A DNA stretch of 33,786 nucleotides, taken from a virus. How positions within the stretch are numbered: the stretch's first letter is position 1; each line of letters opens with the position of its first letter. Below, in pieces: positions 15,064 through 21,631 of this stretch. A program made the translations under genes and the position numbers. The stretch lies in the IMG/VR virus record IMGVR_UViG_3300046777_000727, positions 1 through 33,786 of that record, one strand, 5' to 3'. The notes under the pieces are model-generated. The model did no database searches, had not been told where the DNA came from, and saw nothing but the letters and a program-made list of their open reading frames with translations.

Positions 15064-15652
15064 ATTGAAAAAAAACAAAGGTGAGCAAACAGCACTAGGT
15101 GTGCTAGTAGCTTTGATGGATGAATGTCAGCAGTACTTCAACCTTCAGCAACCAATGAACGCACAGCAGTTGACCTTAACAGCTGAATTAATAATGGAGG
15201 AATACTACTACCTTCGCATTGAAGAACTGCGTATGTGTTTTCGCATGGCCATGAAGGGTCAATTTGGACCCGTGTATAATCGTATTGATGGGCAGGTATT
15301 TTTTGAATGGATTGTAAAGTATATGCCCAAGCGTCAATTTATCACTGATCGCATGAAGCAGGAACAGCAAAATAACAACAACATCTATGATGTCTTTGCA
15401 CACCCACAAATGAATGAAGCACTTAACGACGTAGTGCAAAAGATTGAAGAGCGCAAGATGCAGGAGCCTGTGCAGGAAATCATACGCGGCAAGCCTAGCG
15501 AACTTGAAGTGACGTTGATGCGCGAGTATGATGAACTGCCACAGTGGATTAATGACCAGCGATTCCGACTTTACAAAAATAAACCTTTTCAGTTTACAGA
15601 ATATAGATACGAACGCTACCGCGAGCTGATTGAAAACCAAAATGAATACTGA
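14960..15652 (+). CDS. Replication-associated protein, possible helicase loader partner
   Basis: 230 residues if the ATG at 14960 is used. This start overlaps the initiator-like gene by 104 bases; later starts, such as a TTG just after that stop or the ATG near 15117, cannot be excluded. The central region (ELIMEEYYYLRIEELRMCFR, then MAMKGQFGPVYNRIDGQVFF, then EWIVKYM) is a pattern I know from Bacteroidota phage and mobile-element genes next to replication initiators. The C-terminus is helical and aromatic. Position and conservation suggest a loader or accessory of replication, without direct proof. Confidence 0.6.
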   Translation: MNEKNALANLNSSANSTEVTLQKILASKTSPALSELKKNKGEQTALGVLVALMDECQQYFNLQQPMNAQQLTLTAELIMEEYYYLRIEELRMCFRMAMKGQFGPVYNRIDGQVFFEWIVKYMPKRQFITDRMKQEQQNNNNIYDVFAHPQMNEALNDVVQKIEERKMQEPVQEIIRGKPSELEVTLMREYDELPQWINDQRFRLYKNKPFQFTEYRYERYRELIENQNEY

Positions 15653-15813
15653 TGAAGGACTACGATAAGCACCGCGAGATTGAACTGCTTCGCAAATTAT
15701 TTGTGTTGACAGCTAAGCGAAGTATGCGACCATCGATGACTGATAATGTTGCAATGCGTCTTATCTTTGAGGAGTTACATTTGCTTACGGACAAAAATGA
15801 ATACAGGCTATGA
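15652..15813 (+). CDS. Small hypothetical protein (53 aa)
   Basis: The ATG overlaps the upstream stop (TGATG) and the TGA overlaps the next ATG (ATGA), so it is coupled on both sides. It begins MKDYDKHREIELLRKLFVLT and is a short, charged, helical protein ending LLTDKNEYRL. No family recognised. Confidence 0.65.
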   Translation: MKDYDKHREIELLRKLFVLTAKRSMRPSMTDNVAMRLIFEELHLLTDKNEYRL

Positions 15814-15992
15814 CTATCGGTGAACTTTGCGATGTGCTAGCTCAATACCCGGATGATACGGAAGTGTTTATCGGGTTTATTAACGGTCACAGCATTGACG
15901 AAGAGCCATTCACAATAGCAGAAATAAGCAACACGCGCGGTCACATCACGATCGCTTTTATGATGGATGATATAAACATAATCAATAATTAA
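15810..15992 (+). CDS. Small hypothetical protein with YPDDTEV motif
   Basis: 60 residues beginning MTIGELCDVLAQYPDDTEVF. The pattern of a short helix followed by L-x2-YP-x-D-x-EV and a beta strand is widespread in small phage and plasmid proteins. Its function is not known. It overlaps the preceding gene by four bases and lies four bases before the SSB-like gene. Confidence 0.65.
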   Translation: MTIGELCDVLAQYPDDTEVFIGFINGHSIDEEPFTIAEISNTRGHITIAFMMDDINIINN

Positions 15993-15996
15993 ATCA

Positions 15997-16230
15997 ATGA
16001 GTAACTATCAAATGCAAGAGGGTCAGTTCACCCTATTCAAGAACAACAACGTAGCCAACAACGGTCCACAATACACTGGTGAAATCATGGTAGGTGGCAA
16101 GAAGATGCGCCTGGCTGCGTGGGTAAAGGAAGGCAAGAGTGGCAAGTTTTTTAGCGGCAAGATGTCCGAGCCAATGGAGAAACGCCAACACGATGATGAT
16201 TCACAAGGCACAGGCGATTTGCCGTTTTAA
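15997..16230 (+). CDS. Putative small single-stranded-DNA-binding-like protein
   Basis: 77 residues. The body (EGQFTLFKNNNVANNGPQYT, then GEIMVGGKKMRLAAWVKEGK) is a compact beta pattern like a small OB-type or DUF736-like fold. The C-terminus is an acidic stretch ending GDLPF, which closely resembles the acidic tail of bacterial SSB proteins (usually ...DDxPF) that recruits repair proteins. Location after the replication genes fits. The leader carries AATCAATAATTAAATCAATG around the start. The SSB role is inferred from tail and context; the body is much shorter than a normal SSB domain. Confidence 0.6.
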   Translation: MSNYQMQEGQFTLFKNNNVANNGPQYTGEIMVGGKKMRLAAWVKEGKSGKFFSGKMSEPMEKRQHDDDSQGTGDLPF

Positions 16231-16238
16231 AAAAGATT

Positions 16239-16363
16239 AGTCAGGTGGCGGAATGGTAGACGCTAATATGGTATGTAACTGGATACGAATATACTTTGCC
16301 ATATTAATACAATCCAGCAGATAGTATCTGAAGTATATGCAGGTTCGAGTCCTGTCCTGGCTA
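16239..16363 (+). tRNA. tRNA-like element with expanded anticodon and variable region
   Basis: Acceptor strands AGTCAGG (16239-16245) and CCTGGCT (16356-16362) pair fully (one G-T). The D arm GCG-GAATGGTAGA-CGC (16248-16263) and the T arm GCAGG-TTCGAGT-CCTGT (16339-16355) are canonical and of the Leu/type II style; discriminator A is followed by CA, with no full CCA. Between them lie 75 bases instead of about 35-45. The arm AATAT (16265-16269) could pair with ATATT (16301-16305) leaving a 31-base loop, or a second AATAT at 16288-16292 could pair with the same ATATT over an eight-base loop. No anticodon can be assigned with confidence. It ends ten bases before the terL start. Confidence 0.55.
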
Positions 16364-16372
16364 CAAAAGATT

Positions 16373-17671
16373 ATGATTGAGTATCTACCGAAACAAAATG
16401 AAGCACTGCGCGTATTGGGAAATTCACACCCAGCACGTGTGGTGCTTTTCGGTGGGGCAGCAGGTGGTTCAAAATCTTTTATTGGCTGTGCATGGCAGAT
16501 AAGCCGACGGTTCAAGTATCCCGGCACACGAGGACTGATAGGCCGTAGCAAACTTGACACGTTAAAAAAGACCACGCTAAAGACATTCTTTGAAGTAGCG
16601 CATATGTTAGGCCTTGCGCCGAATGAACACTACACGATCAATAATCAAACGCATGTTATAACCTTTGCAAATGGCAGCGAGATAATTCTGAAAGACTTGT
16701 TTGCGTATCCATCAGACCCTGAATTTCATTCACTAGGAGGTCTTGAGTTGACTGATGCGTATGTGGATGAAGCCGCACAGGTATCAAAGCGGGCGATAGA
16801 TATACTCCAGTCCCGCATTCGTTTTAAGCTGCGCGAATTTGATTTGCCACCGAAGATGCTACTCACATGCAATCCGTCCAAAGGATGGCTTTACAATGAG
16901 TTCTATGCGCCACATAAGATGGACAACCTGCCCGCACATCTTGCATTCATTCCATCGCTGCCGACCGATAACCCACACCTGCCCGAAAGCTACATTGAAA
17001 CGCTAGAACGTTTGCCGGAGATTGACAGGCGAAGGCTATTGCATGGTGACTGGGAATACGATGAGAGCGTTGACAATCTGTATCAATACGATGACCTGGG
17101 GCGTTGCTTTCGTGATGAAGAAAGCAAAGGTGAAAAGTATATCAGTGCGGATATCGCACGCCTTGGAAAAGATAGAAGCGTGATATGCGTATGGCATGGC
17201 ATGCACCTGATTGAGATACACGAGCTGCGCAAGCAACCTATCACAACCGTAGTCAGCACCATTCGCCAACTATGCGACAGGCACAGCATCAAACTATCCA
17301 ATGTGATATGCGATGAGGATGGTGTAGGTGGTGGTGTAGTGGATAGCTTAAAATGTAGAGGCTTTCTCAATGGTGGGCGTGCTAAGCAAGCGGATAGATA
17401 CACAAATCAAAAGGCTGAGTGCTATTTCAAGCTTGCAGAATTAATAGAGCAGAACAAGGTCATCTTTAAAGTTAACTCATTCCGGGATGTAATCGTGCAA
17501 GAATTGGACATGATACGCAGGCGGCAACCTGAAGCGGATGGAAAGTTGGCCGTGATCAGTAAGGAGGAAATCGCACGCATGCATGGCAAGTCTCCAGACT
17601 ACGCCGATGCCATTATGATGCGCATGTATTTCGAACTATTCCCGAACTACGGCAGCTATTCGTGGGCGTAA
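16373..17671 (+). CDS. terL: Terminase large subunit
   Basis: 432 residues; cuts and pumps phage DNA into proheads. Walker A is FGGAAGGSKS (26-35), Walker B AYVDEA (129-134), and the coupling motif TCNP is at 165-168. The nuclease domain shows SADIARLGKD (Asp260), ICDEDGVGGG (Asp314/Asp316) and SPDYADA (Asp409/Asp412), as in Terminase_6/PBSX-type enzymes. I take the ATG at 16373 (MIEYLPKQNEALRVL) because the earlier ATG at 16337 lies inside the T arm of the tRNA-like element. Unusually, it sits in the early arm, on the opposite strand from the portal and head genes. Confidence 0.95.
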   Translation: MIEYLPKQNEALRVLGNSHPARVVLFGGAAGGSKSFIGCAWQISRRFKYPGTRGLIGRSKLDTLKKTTLKTFFEVAHMLGLAPNEHYTINNQTHVITFANGSEIILKDLFAYPSDPEFHSLGGLELTDAYVDEAAQVSKRAIDILQSRIRFKLREFDLPPKMLLTCNPSKGWLYNEFYAPHKMDNLPAHLAFIPSLPTDNPHLPESYIETLERLPEIDRRRLLHGDWEYDESVDNLYQYDDLGRCFRDEESKGEKYISADIARLGKDRSVICVWHGMHLIEIHELRKQPITTVVSTIRQLCDRHSIKLSNVICDEDGVGGGVVDSLKCRGFLNGGRAKQADRYTNQKAECYFKLAELIEQNKVIFKVNSFRDVIVQELDMIRRRQPEADGKLAVISKEEIARMHGKSPDYADAIMMRMYFELFPNYGSYSWA

Positions 17672-17714
17672 GTTGCTGATTCTCAATAACCGATTTGTTA
17701 AAATTTGTTAAAAA

Positions 17715-17747
17715 TTTGGTAGTGCAAAGATTTGCACCGTATACTTG
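17715..17747 (+). promoter_or_regulatory. Promoter P2 with embedded operator
   Basis: TTTG at 17715-17718, 21 bases, then TATACTTG at 17740-17747 fits the Bacteroidota promoter form. The spacer contains the perfect repeat GTGCAA-AGAT-TTGCAC at 17722-17737, identical in its arms to the P1 operator. The leader ATCAATAACAAAA (from 17752) is the same as after P1. This would let the recombination and nucleotide genes start independently of the terL transcript. Confidence 0.65.
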
Positions 17748-17778
17748 TGCCATCAATAACAAAAACAACAACAACATC

Positions 17779-17958
17779 ATGAACACAGTAACAGAAACAA
17801 TCGCAAAAGCACAATTAGTAATTAAAGCTACTAACATGCCATTTGCCACTATTTGGAAAGTAGGTAAATCATACTCATTCAATTTTGAAAATGTCCAAAT
17901 CGGTTATTCTGTAAAAGAATACGGAGTAAAAAGAACAGTGATAGCAATAATTAAATAA
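17779..17958 (+). CDS. Small hypothetical protein (59 aa)
   Basis: Begins MNTVTETIAKAQLVIKATNM; the ATG at 17779 is chosen because earlier in-frame ATG 17695 lies upstream of promoter P2. It has a helix followed by beta-like segments (ATIWKVGKSYSFNFENVQIG). It is the first gene after P2, equivalent in position to the 94-residue gene after P1. No family recognised. Confidence 0.65.
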   Translation: MNTVTETIAKAQLVIKATNMPFATIWKVGKSYSFNFENVQIGYSVKEYGVKRTVIAIIK

Positions 17959-17964
17959 TCAAAA

Positions 17965-17986
17965 CAGGGGCGCGACTGTAACGCGC
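17965..17986 (+). promoter_or_regulatory. Conserved GCGCG hairpin after first gene, copy 2
   Basis: CAGGGGCGCGACTG at 17965-17978 repeats the 12851-12864 sequence exactly, and GCGCG (17970-17974) can pair with CGCGC (17982-17986) over a seven-base loop. No T-run follows. Its place, directly after the first gene of the unit, is the same as for copy 1. Confidence 0.6.
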
Positions 17987-18009
17987 ATTCACCTTTAAAT
18001 CTCAAAACA

Positions 18010-18111
18010 ATGAAAGCAAGCAAAGTCATCAAGTACCTCGTTTACGCAGCAATCTTTTTTGCAATTCTTAACTATTGTCAAGAGTTAAATGATTGCCTCA
18101 TGCGCTATTAA
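18010..18111 (+). CDS. Possible small membrane protein (33 aa)
   Basis: A 33-residue frame, MKASKVIKYLVYAAIFFAIL followed by NYCQELNDCLMRY: a basic N-terminus, one hydrophobic segment long enough to cross the membrane, and two Cys residues. Its leader TCAAAACAATG resembles those of neighbouring genes. It occupies the second position after P2. Small single-span proteins of this kind are common in phages; no family recognised. Confidence 0.5.
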   Translation: MKASKVIKYLVYAAIFFAILNYCQELNDCLMRY

Positions 18112-18128
18112 AGTTTATCTTTATAGCG
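18103..18128 (+). promoter_or_regulatory. Hairpin between small membrane gene and annealing protein gene
   Basis: CGCTATTAAAG (18103-18113) can pair with CTTTATAGCG (18119-18128) over a five-base loop with one bulged T. It overlaps the stop codon of the 33-residue gene. No T-run follows, so attenuation or mRNA protection is more likely than termination. Confidence 0.5.
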
Positions 18129-18163
18129 TAAACTCAGTAACAATCTTATAAATCAATAACAGT

Positions 18164-18871
18164 ATGAACAATTCATTTCACAAAGACAACCTCGAAGCAT
18201 TGCAAAAGTTTCAGCAGATGCTTAACGGCACACCCGATGTTGCCGGGATTGAAAAGACACCAGACCTCAAAGCACAGACGCTAGTCATCTCACACGTTGA
18301 GACTACATTGGATGAAATGTTCTTTGGCCATTGGCGCACTGAGAATTTCAAATGGGAACGCATGGCTAATGAAGTTGTGGGCAGCATTGACCTGGTAGTT
18401 ATCCATCCGATTAGCGGATATGAGTTGCGTCGTAGTGGTGCAGCTTCAATTGTCATCATGGTTGACCGCGCACCGCAGAACCTTGACAACATCGAGCGCA
18501 ACCGCTGGGCACTGAATGCAGACAACAAAAAGCCGAATGCATTAGACCTTGCTTTTCCTAAACTCAAAACTGAGTGCATCAAGAATGCAGCCCTATCCCT
18601 AGGCAAGTTGTTTGGCCGTGACCTTAATCGCAAAAACTTTGATGTTTACAAGGCATTCAACTTGAAAGGTAAGCTACCACAAGGCATGGATAAGGATGTA
18701 GCCTATGTGCGCGAACTAATCAATAATGCTGAGACGCTAGTGGATTGCACACGCATTCAGAAAGCTTGCAGCAGCGAGATACTTGCACAGGTTCATGATG
18801 AACTAATGAATCGCCGTAACTTTATTATTGATCGCGGTAACGAATTACGTCAATTCAGTGAAGGAGTATAA
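18164..18871 (+). CDS. Rad52-like single-strand annealing protein
   Basis: 235 residues. The segment near 140-155 (CIKNAALSLGKLFGRDLNRK) is the typical Rad52/Rad22 family signature found in phage annealing proteins, preceded by a beta-rich region (VVGSIDLVVIHPISGYELRR, then SGAASIVIMVD). It is followed by a YqaJ-type exonuclease, the normal two-component recombination pair of phages: the exonuclease resects ends and this protein anneals the strands. It begins after AATCAATAACAGT. The C-terminal helix region probably binds the exonuclease or SSB, which is not shown by the sequence. Confidence 0.75.
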   Translation: MNNSFHKDNLEALQKFQQMLNGTPDVAGIEKTPDLKAQTLVISHVETTLDEMFFGHWRTENFKWERMANEVVGSIDLVVIHPISGYELRRSGAASIVIMVDRAPQNLDNIERNRWALNADNKKPNALDLAFPKLKTECIKNAALSLGKLFGRDLNRKNFDVYKAFNLKGKLPQGMDKDVAYVRELINNAETLVDCTRIQKACSSEILAQVHDELMNRRNFIIDRGNELRQFSEGV

Positions 18872-18882
18872 ATGTTAAAAGA

Positions 18883-18919
18883 TGTGGCAGTTGTTCGGAA
18901 TTTCCGAACAGTTGCTACA
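18883..18919 (+). promoter_or_regulatory. 37-base near-perfect palindrome between annealing protein and exonuclease
   Basis: TGTTCGGAA-T-TTCCGAACA (18892-18910) is a perfect inverted repeat with nine-base arms around one base. It extends to 18-base arms (18883-18919) with three mismatches in all. No T-run follows. It could be a protein-binding operator on DNA or a strong RNA hairpin lowering exonuclease expression relative to the annealing protein. Confidence 0.65.
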
Positions 18920-18947
18920 TTAGCACTCAAATCAATAACAATAACAA

Positions 18948-19718
18948 ATGGAACAAGTACTATTTAGAGCATCGCAGCTGGGTAAGCTAATGACCGATGC
19001 ACGCACCAAAACAGGTTTAAGCGAAACAACTAAGAGCGCACTTCTTGAAATCTATGTGCAACAGCGATACAAGCGCTATAAAGAGATTAGCAACAAGTTT
19101 ATTGAGAAAGGTCTAGCAGTTGAGAATGATGCAATAGACATGTGGCGTAGAGAGCGCAAGGCAATTGTATTCAAGAATGCAGAGTTATTTGCAAATGACT
19201 TTGTGAAGGGCACTCCCGATTTGCTAATCAAAGACGATGAGACCGACCTAGTTGTAAATGTGCCGGATATCAAATCTTCATGGGACATCCACACCTTTAT
19301 TGATGCAAAGGTGAATGACTTGAGTAAGGATTACTATTGGCAAGGCCAAGCCTACATGTGGCTCACAGGTGCGCCTATCGCTACATTCTGCTTTGTGTTA
19401 GTCAATGCACCGCTGCAAATGATTAACGATGAAAAGTATCGCCTTGCACGCCGCATGAATCTCATCGATGCACAGAGTGACCCTACCTTTGTAAAGAAAG
19501 CAAAGAACATCGAGCGTGCAATGATTTACGATATGAAGCAATTTCTAAACGATTACCCTGATGCGAATCTAGAAACCGACCTTAGCGAGTGGGTGTATGA
19601 TATACCAGTGCAGGACCGCATCCATGAAAAGGTTGTGGAGTTTGATGCTGACGCAATCGCGAAGCTTCAGGAGCGTGTACCAATGTGGCGTGAATATCTT
19701 AATACTATTAAATTATGA
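18948..19718 (+). CDS. YqaJ-type recombination exonuclease
   Basis: 256 residues with the PD-(D/E)xK fold of lambda exonuclease/YqaJ enzymes. Visible motif positions: EKGLAVENDA (Glu59 region), GTPD (Asp91), VPDIKSS (Asp107, Lys109) and YYWQGQAYMW (Gln132/Gln134). The product degrades one strand of double-stranded ends so that the annealing protein encoded just upstream can load. Its leader is AATCAATAACAATAACAA. The stop overlaps the DUF6378 gene by four bases. The C-terminal 70 residues (DLSEWVYDIPVQDRIHEKVV) are typical of Bacteroidota phage members. Confidence 0.85.
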   Translation: MEQVLFRASQLGKLMTDARTKTGLSETTKSALLEIYVQQRYKRYKEISNKFIEKGLAVENDAIDMWRRERKAIVFKNAELFANDFVKGTPDLLIKDDETDLVVNVPDIKSSWDIHTFIDAKVNDLSKDYYWQGQAYMWLTGAPIATFCFVLVNAPLQMINDEKYRLARRMNLIDAQSDPTFVKKAKNIERAMIYDMKQFLNDYPDANLETDLSEWVYDIPVQDRIHEKVVEFDADAIAKLQERVPMWREYLNTIKL

Positions 19719-19981
19719 ACATATTAGAAAAAGCAAACGAAATTGTATTTTTAAGGGCTGAAGAAAAGCAAAGACAATATGGAGATTTTCATATGTGCAT
19801 GAAAAAAACAGCCTTAATAGCGTCCGAAATATCTAATAAACCAATTACAATAGAAGATGCTTATTATGTTTTAATAGCCTTAAAATTAGCGCGGCAATCA
19901 AACTGCCATAAAGAAGATAACTTACTTGATCTTGTTGCTTACGTCGCATCTTTAAATGATTTTTTAAATAAAAAACTATGA
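19715..19981 (+). CDS. DUF6378 protein, nucleotide-metabolism cassette
   Basis: 88 residues, helical: EEKQRQYGDFHMCMKKTALI, then ITIEDAYYVLIALKLARQSN, then KEDNLLDLVAYVA. The order R-x-YGDF, a long helix, LKLAR and KxDNxxD matches DUF6378, a small phage family of unknown function that resembles all-alpha MazG-like folds. It starts the AT-rich block and overlaps both neighbours by four bases, so it is probably translated with the thymidylate synthase homologue. A nucleotide-binding or hydrolysis role is a guess from the fold and context. Confidence 0.7.
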   Translation: MNILEKANEIVFLRAEEKQRQYGDFHMCMKKTALIASEISNKPITIEDAYYVLIALKLARQSNCHKEDNLLDLVAYVASLNDFLNKKL

Positions 19982-20757
19982 ACATATACGAAAAAAAGTA
20001 TTGCAAAATTTTAAGCAAGTGCTTATCTAAAGGCGTAAAAGTTCAGGGGCGCAATGGATTAACATTGCAATTAACAGGGCAACAGGTTCAAGCTAATTTA
20101 TCAAATGGTTTTCCGGTAGTAACCGGTAAAAAAGTTTTTTTTAAAAGTGCTTTAATAGAAGCCGAGTGGATGTTAAAAGGTTTAACAAATACAAAATGGT
20201 TAAATGAGCGCGGTGTAAAAATATGGGATCAATGGAGTGATGAAAATGGCGATTTAGGGCCGGTATATGGCCATCAGCTTATAAACTTTAACGGCATTAA
20301 TCAACTGCAGCAAATAATACAAGAGGCAAAAATAAATCCGGCTAGTCGCAGATTATTATGCTCAATGTGGAATCCATCTGATATAGATAAGATGAAGCTG
20401 CCCCCTTGCCATTACAGCTTTCAATTTGTTATTTCAGGCAAGCGGGTAGATCTTATTGTTTCCATGAGGTCTTTGGATTTATTTGTTGGGCTTCCTTATG
20501 ATATGATTATGTATGCCGGCATTTTAGAAAGCTTTTCTAAAGAGCTAAATTTAAAAAGCGGTTGTGTAATTATTAATGCAGCTAGCGCTCATCTATACGA
20601 GGAGCATATTGAAGCCGTAAAACTTTACATATCAAATAAAAAGCACAAGCTACCAAGATTAAAAAATAAGCCATCCATTTCAAATTTTTTGGCGGATGAC
20701 TTTGTAATAAATAATTACATCTGCGAACAAAGAATAAAAGTTAACGTAATAAAATAA
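19978..20757 (+). CDS. Thymidylate synthase family enzyme with dCMP-type active site
   Basis: 259 residues, clearly of the ThyA fold: WDQWSDENGDLGPVYG (83-98), catalytic Cys144 in LPPCHYSFQF, Arg164 and Asp167 in RSLDLFVGLPYD, and His205/Tyr207 in AHLYEEH. The position of E. coli Asn177 (in GLPFN), which selects dUMP, is Asp175 here (GLPYD). Phage dCMP hydroxymethylase carries Asp at this site, and changing Asn to Asp shifts thymidylate synthase toward dCMP. The likely product is therefore 5-hydroxymethyl-dCMP or 5-methyl-dCMP for modified phage DNA. Which of the two is formed cannot be read from the sequence. The gene is strongly AT-rich compared with its flanks. Confidence 0.8.
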   Translation: MNIYEKKYCKILSKCLSKGVKVQGRNGLTLQLTGQQVQANLSNGFPVVTGKKVFFKSALIEAEWMLKGLTNTKWLNERGVKIWDQWSDENGDLGPVYGHQLINFNGINQLQQIIQEAKINPASRRLLCSMWNPSDIDKMKLPPCHYSFQFVISGKRVDLIVSMRSLDLFVGLPYDMIMYAGILESFSKELNLKSGCVIINAASAHLYEEHIEAVKLYISNKKHKLPRLKNKPSISNFLADDFVINNYICEQRIKVNVIK

Positions 20758-20769
20758 AAAAAATTAATT

Positions 20770-21357
20770 ATGAATTTAAAAAATGAATTTGCTCCAATCC
20801 GGGAATGGGCTACTGAGCGCGGCCTATATGAAAAAGGAAATGTAAAAACTCAATTCCTTAAACTAAATGAAGAAATAGGCGAACTATCTAGAAGCATACT
20901 AAAAGATGACTATGATGAATACAAAGACGCAATAGGCGATATTGTTATTGTGCTTACTAATATGGCTTATATGACTAATACAAGCATTGAAGAATGTATA
21001 AACGGGGCTTATCAAGAAATTAAAAATAGAAAAGGTTCTATGATTAACGGCACATTTGTAAAGCAAGAAACAGAAAAGCAAATAGATAGCCATAACTTGT
21101 CCGAAATAAAAAAGCCAAGCTTATATGTTGTAACTAATATAAGCGCACCATATGACGGCCCATTTTCAAAAAACATAATTACATACACACTTGAGCAAGG
21201 CAGCCAAATAATTTACTGGCATGAAGGGCCAAATAAAAGACTAGACGCAAAGATTGGAGATTTAATTGAAAATATAGTTTTATATGAAAACAATAGCATT
21301 AACTATAAAGAGTCAAGCGTAAAAGTAACTACTCCACAAATAAAAATTGATTTATAA
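20770..21357 (+). CDS. MazG-like pyrophosphohydrolase with a C-terminal extra domain
   Basis: 195 residues. Residues 1-105 carry the MazG-type signature: KLNEEIGELSRSI (EExxE), then DEYKDAIGDIVIVLTNM (ExxD), and RKGSMINGTFVK. Such enzymes cut dNTPs to dNMPs. Next to a dCMP-type thymidylate synthase homologue, a dCTP-cleaving role like T4 gp56 would both remove dCTP and supply dCMP. Residues about 115-195 (PSLYVVTNISAPYDGPFSKN, then QGSQIIYWHEGPNKRLDAKI) form a beta-rich domain I do not recognise. The leader is AT-rich and ends AATTAATTATGAA, shared with the gene at 22143. Confidence 0.75.
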   Translation: MNLKNEFAPIREWATERGLYEKGNVKTQFLKLNEEIGELSRSILKDDYDEYKDAIGDIVIVLTNMAYMTNTSIEECINGAYQEIKNRKGSMINGTFVKQETEKQIDSHNLSEIKKPSLYVVTNISAPYDGPFSKNIITYTLEQGSQIIYWHEGPNKRLDAKIGDLIENIVLYENNSINYKESSVKVTTPQIKIDL

Positions 21358-21364
21358 TTTTTTT

Positions 21365-21631
21365 ATGAAACCAAAAGACAAAGCATGGCAACTGTACTCG
21401 AACTATTTTGACATCATCGAGAATGGCAAGCAGGAAGGCAACCTAGCTGAGGTGCATATCAAATCAGTTAACGCTGCACTGCATTGCGTAGATGAAGCAC
21501 TGGTAAACGCACCTAGTGAAATCATGCAAGACTTCGAAGGCACAGGTGAGTTCTACTCAGTCAAGGCATACTACCACCATGTGAAGAATGAAATACTAAA
21601 ATTGAATAATCCAAAAACGAAAAGCGAATGA
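21365..21631 (+). CDS. Hypothetical protein (88 aa)
   Basis: Start at ATG 21365 (MKPKDKAWQLYSNYFDIIEN), eight bases after the MazG stop; the longer frame from 21347 begins inside that gene. It is helical and polar, with codon use closer to the rest of the phage than the AT-rich block. Similar short proteins with KAxxLYxxY starts are frequent in Bacteroidota phages and have no known role. Confidence 0.65.
   Translation: MKPKDKAWQLYSNYFDIIENGKQEGNLAEVHIKSVNAALHCVDEALVNAPSEIMQDFEGTGEFYSVKAYYHHVKNEILKLNNPKTKSE

Noticed and set aside
16239-16363. Attachment site (attP) in a tRNA gene
   Set aside because: No integrase is present and both halves of the tRNA-like structure are retained, whereas attP sites usually copy only the 3' end.
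16337-16372. Earlier ATG for terL
   Set aside because: It lies within the T arm of the tRNA-like element and adds twelve residues unlike the start of terminase proteins.
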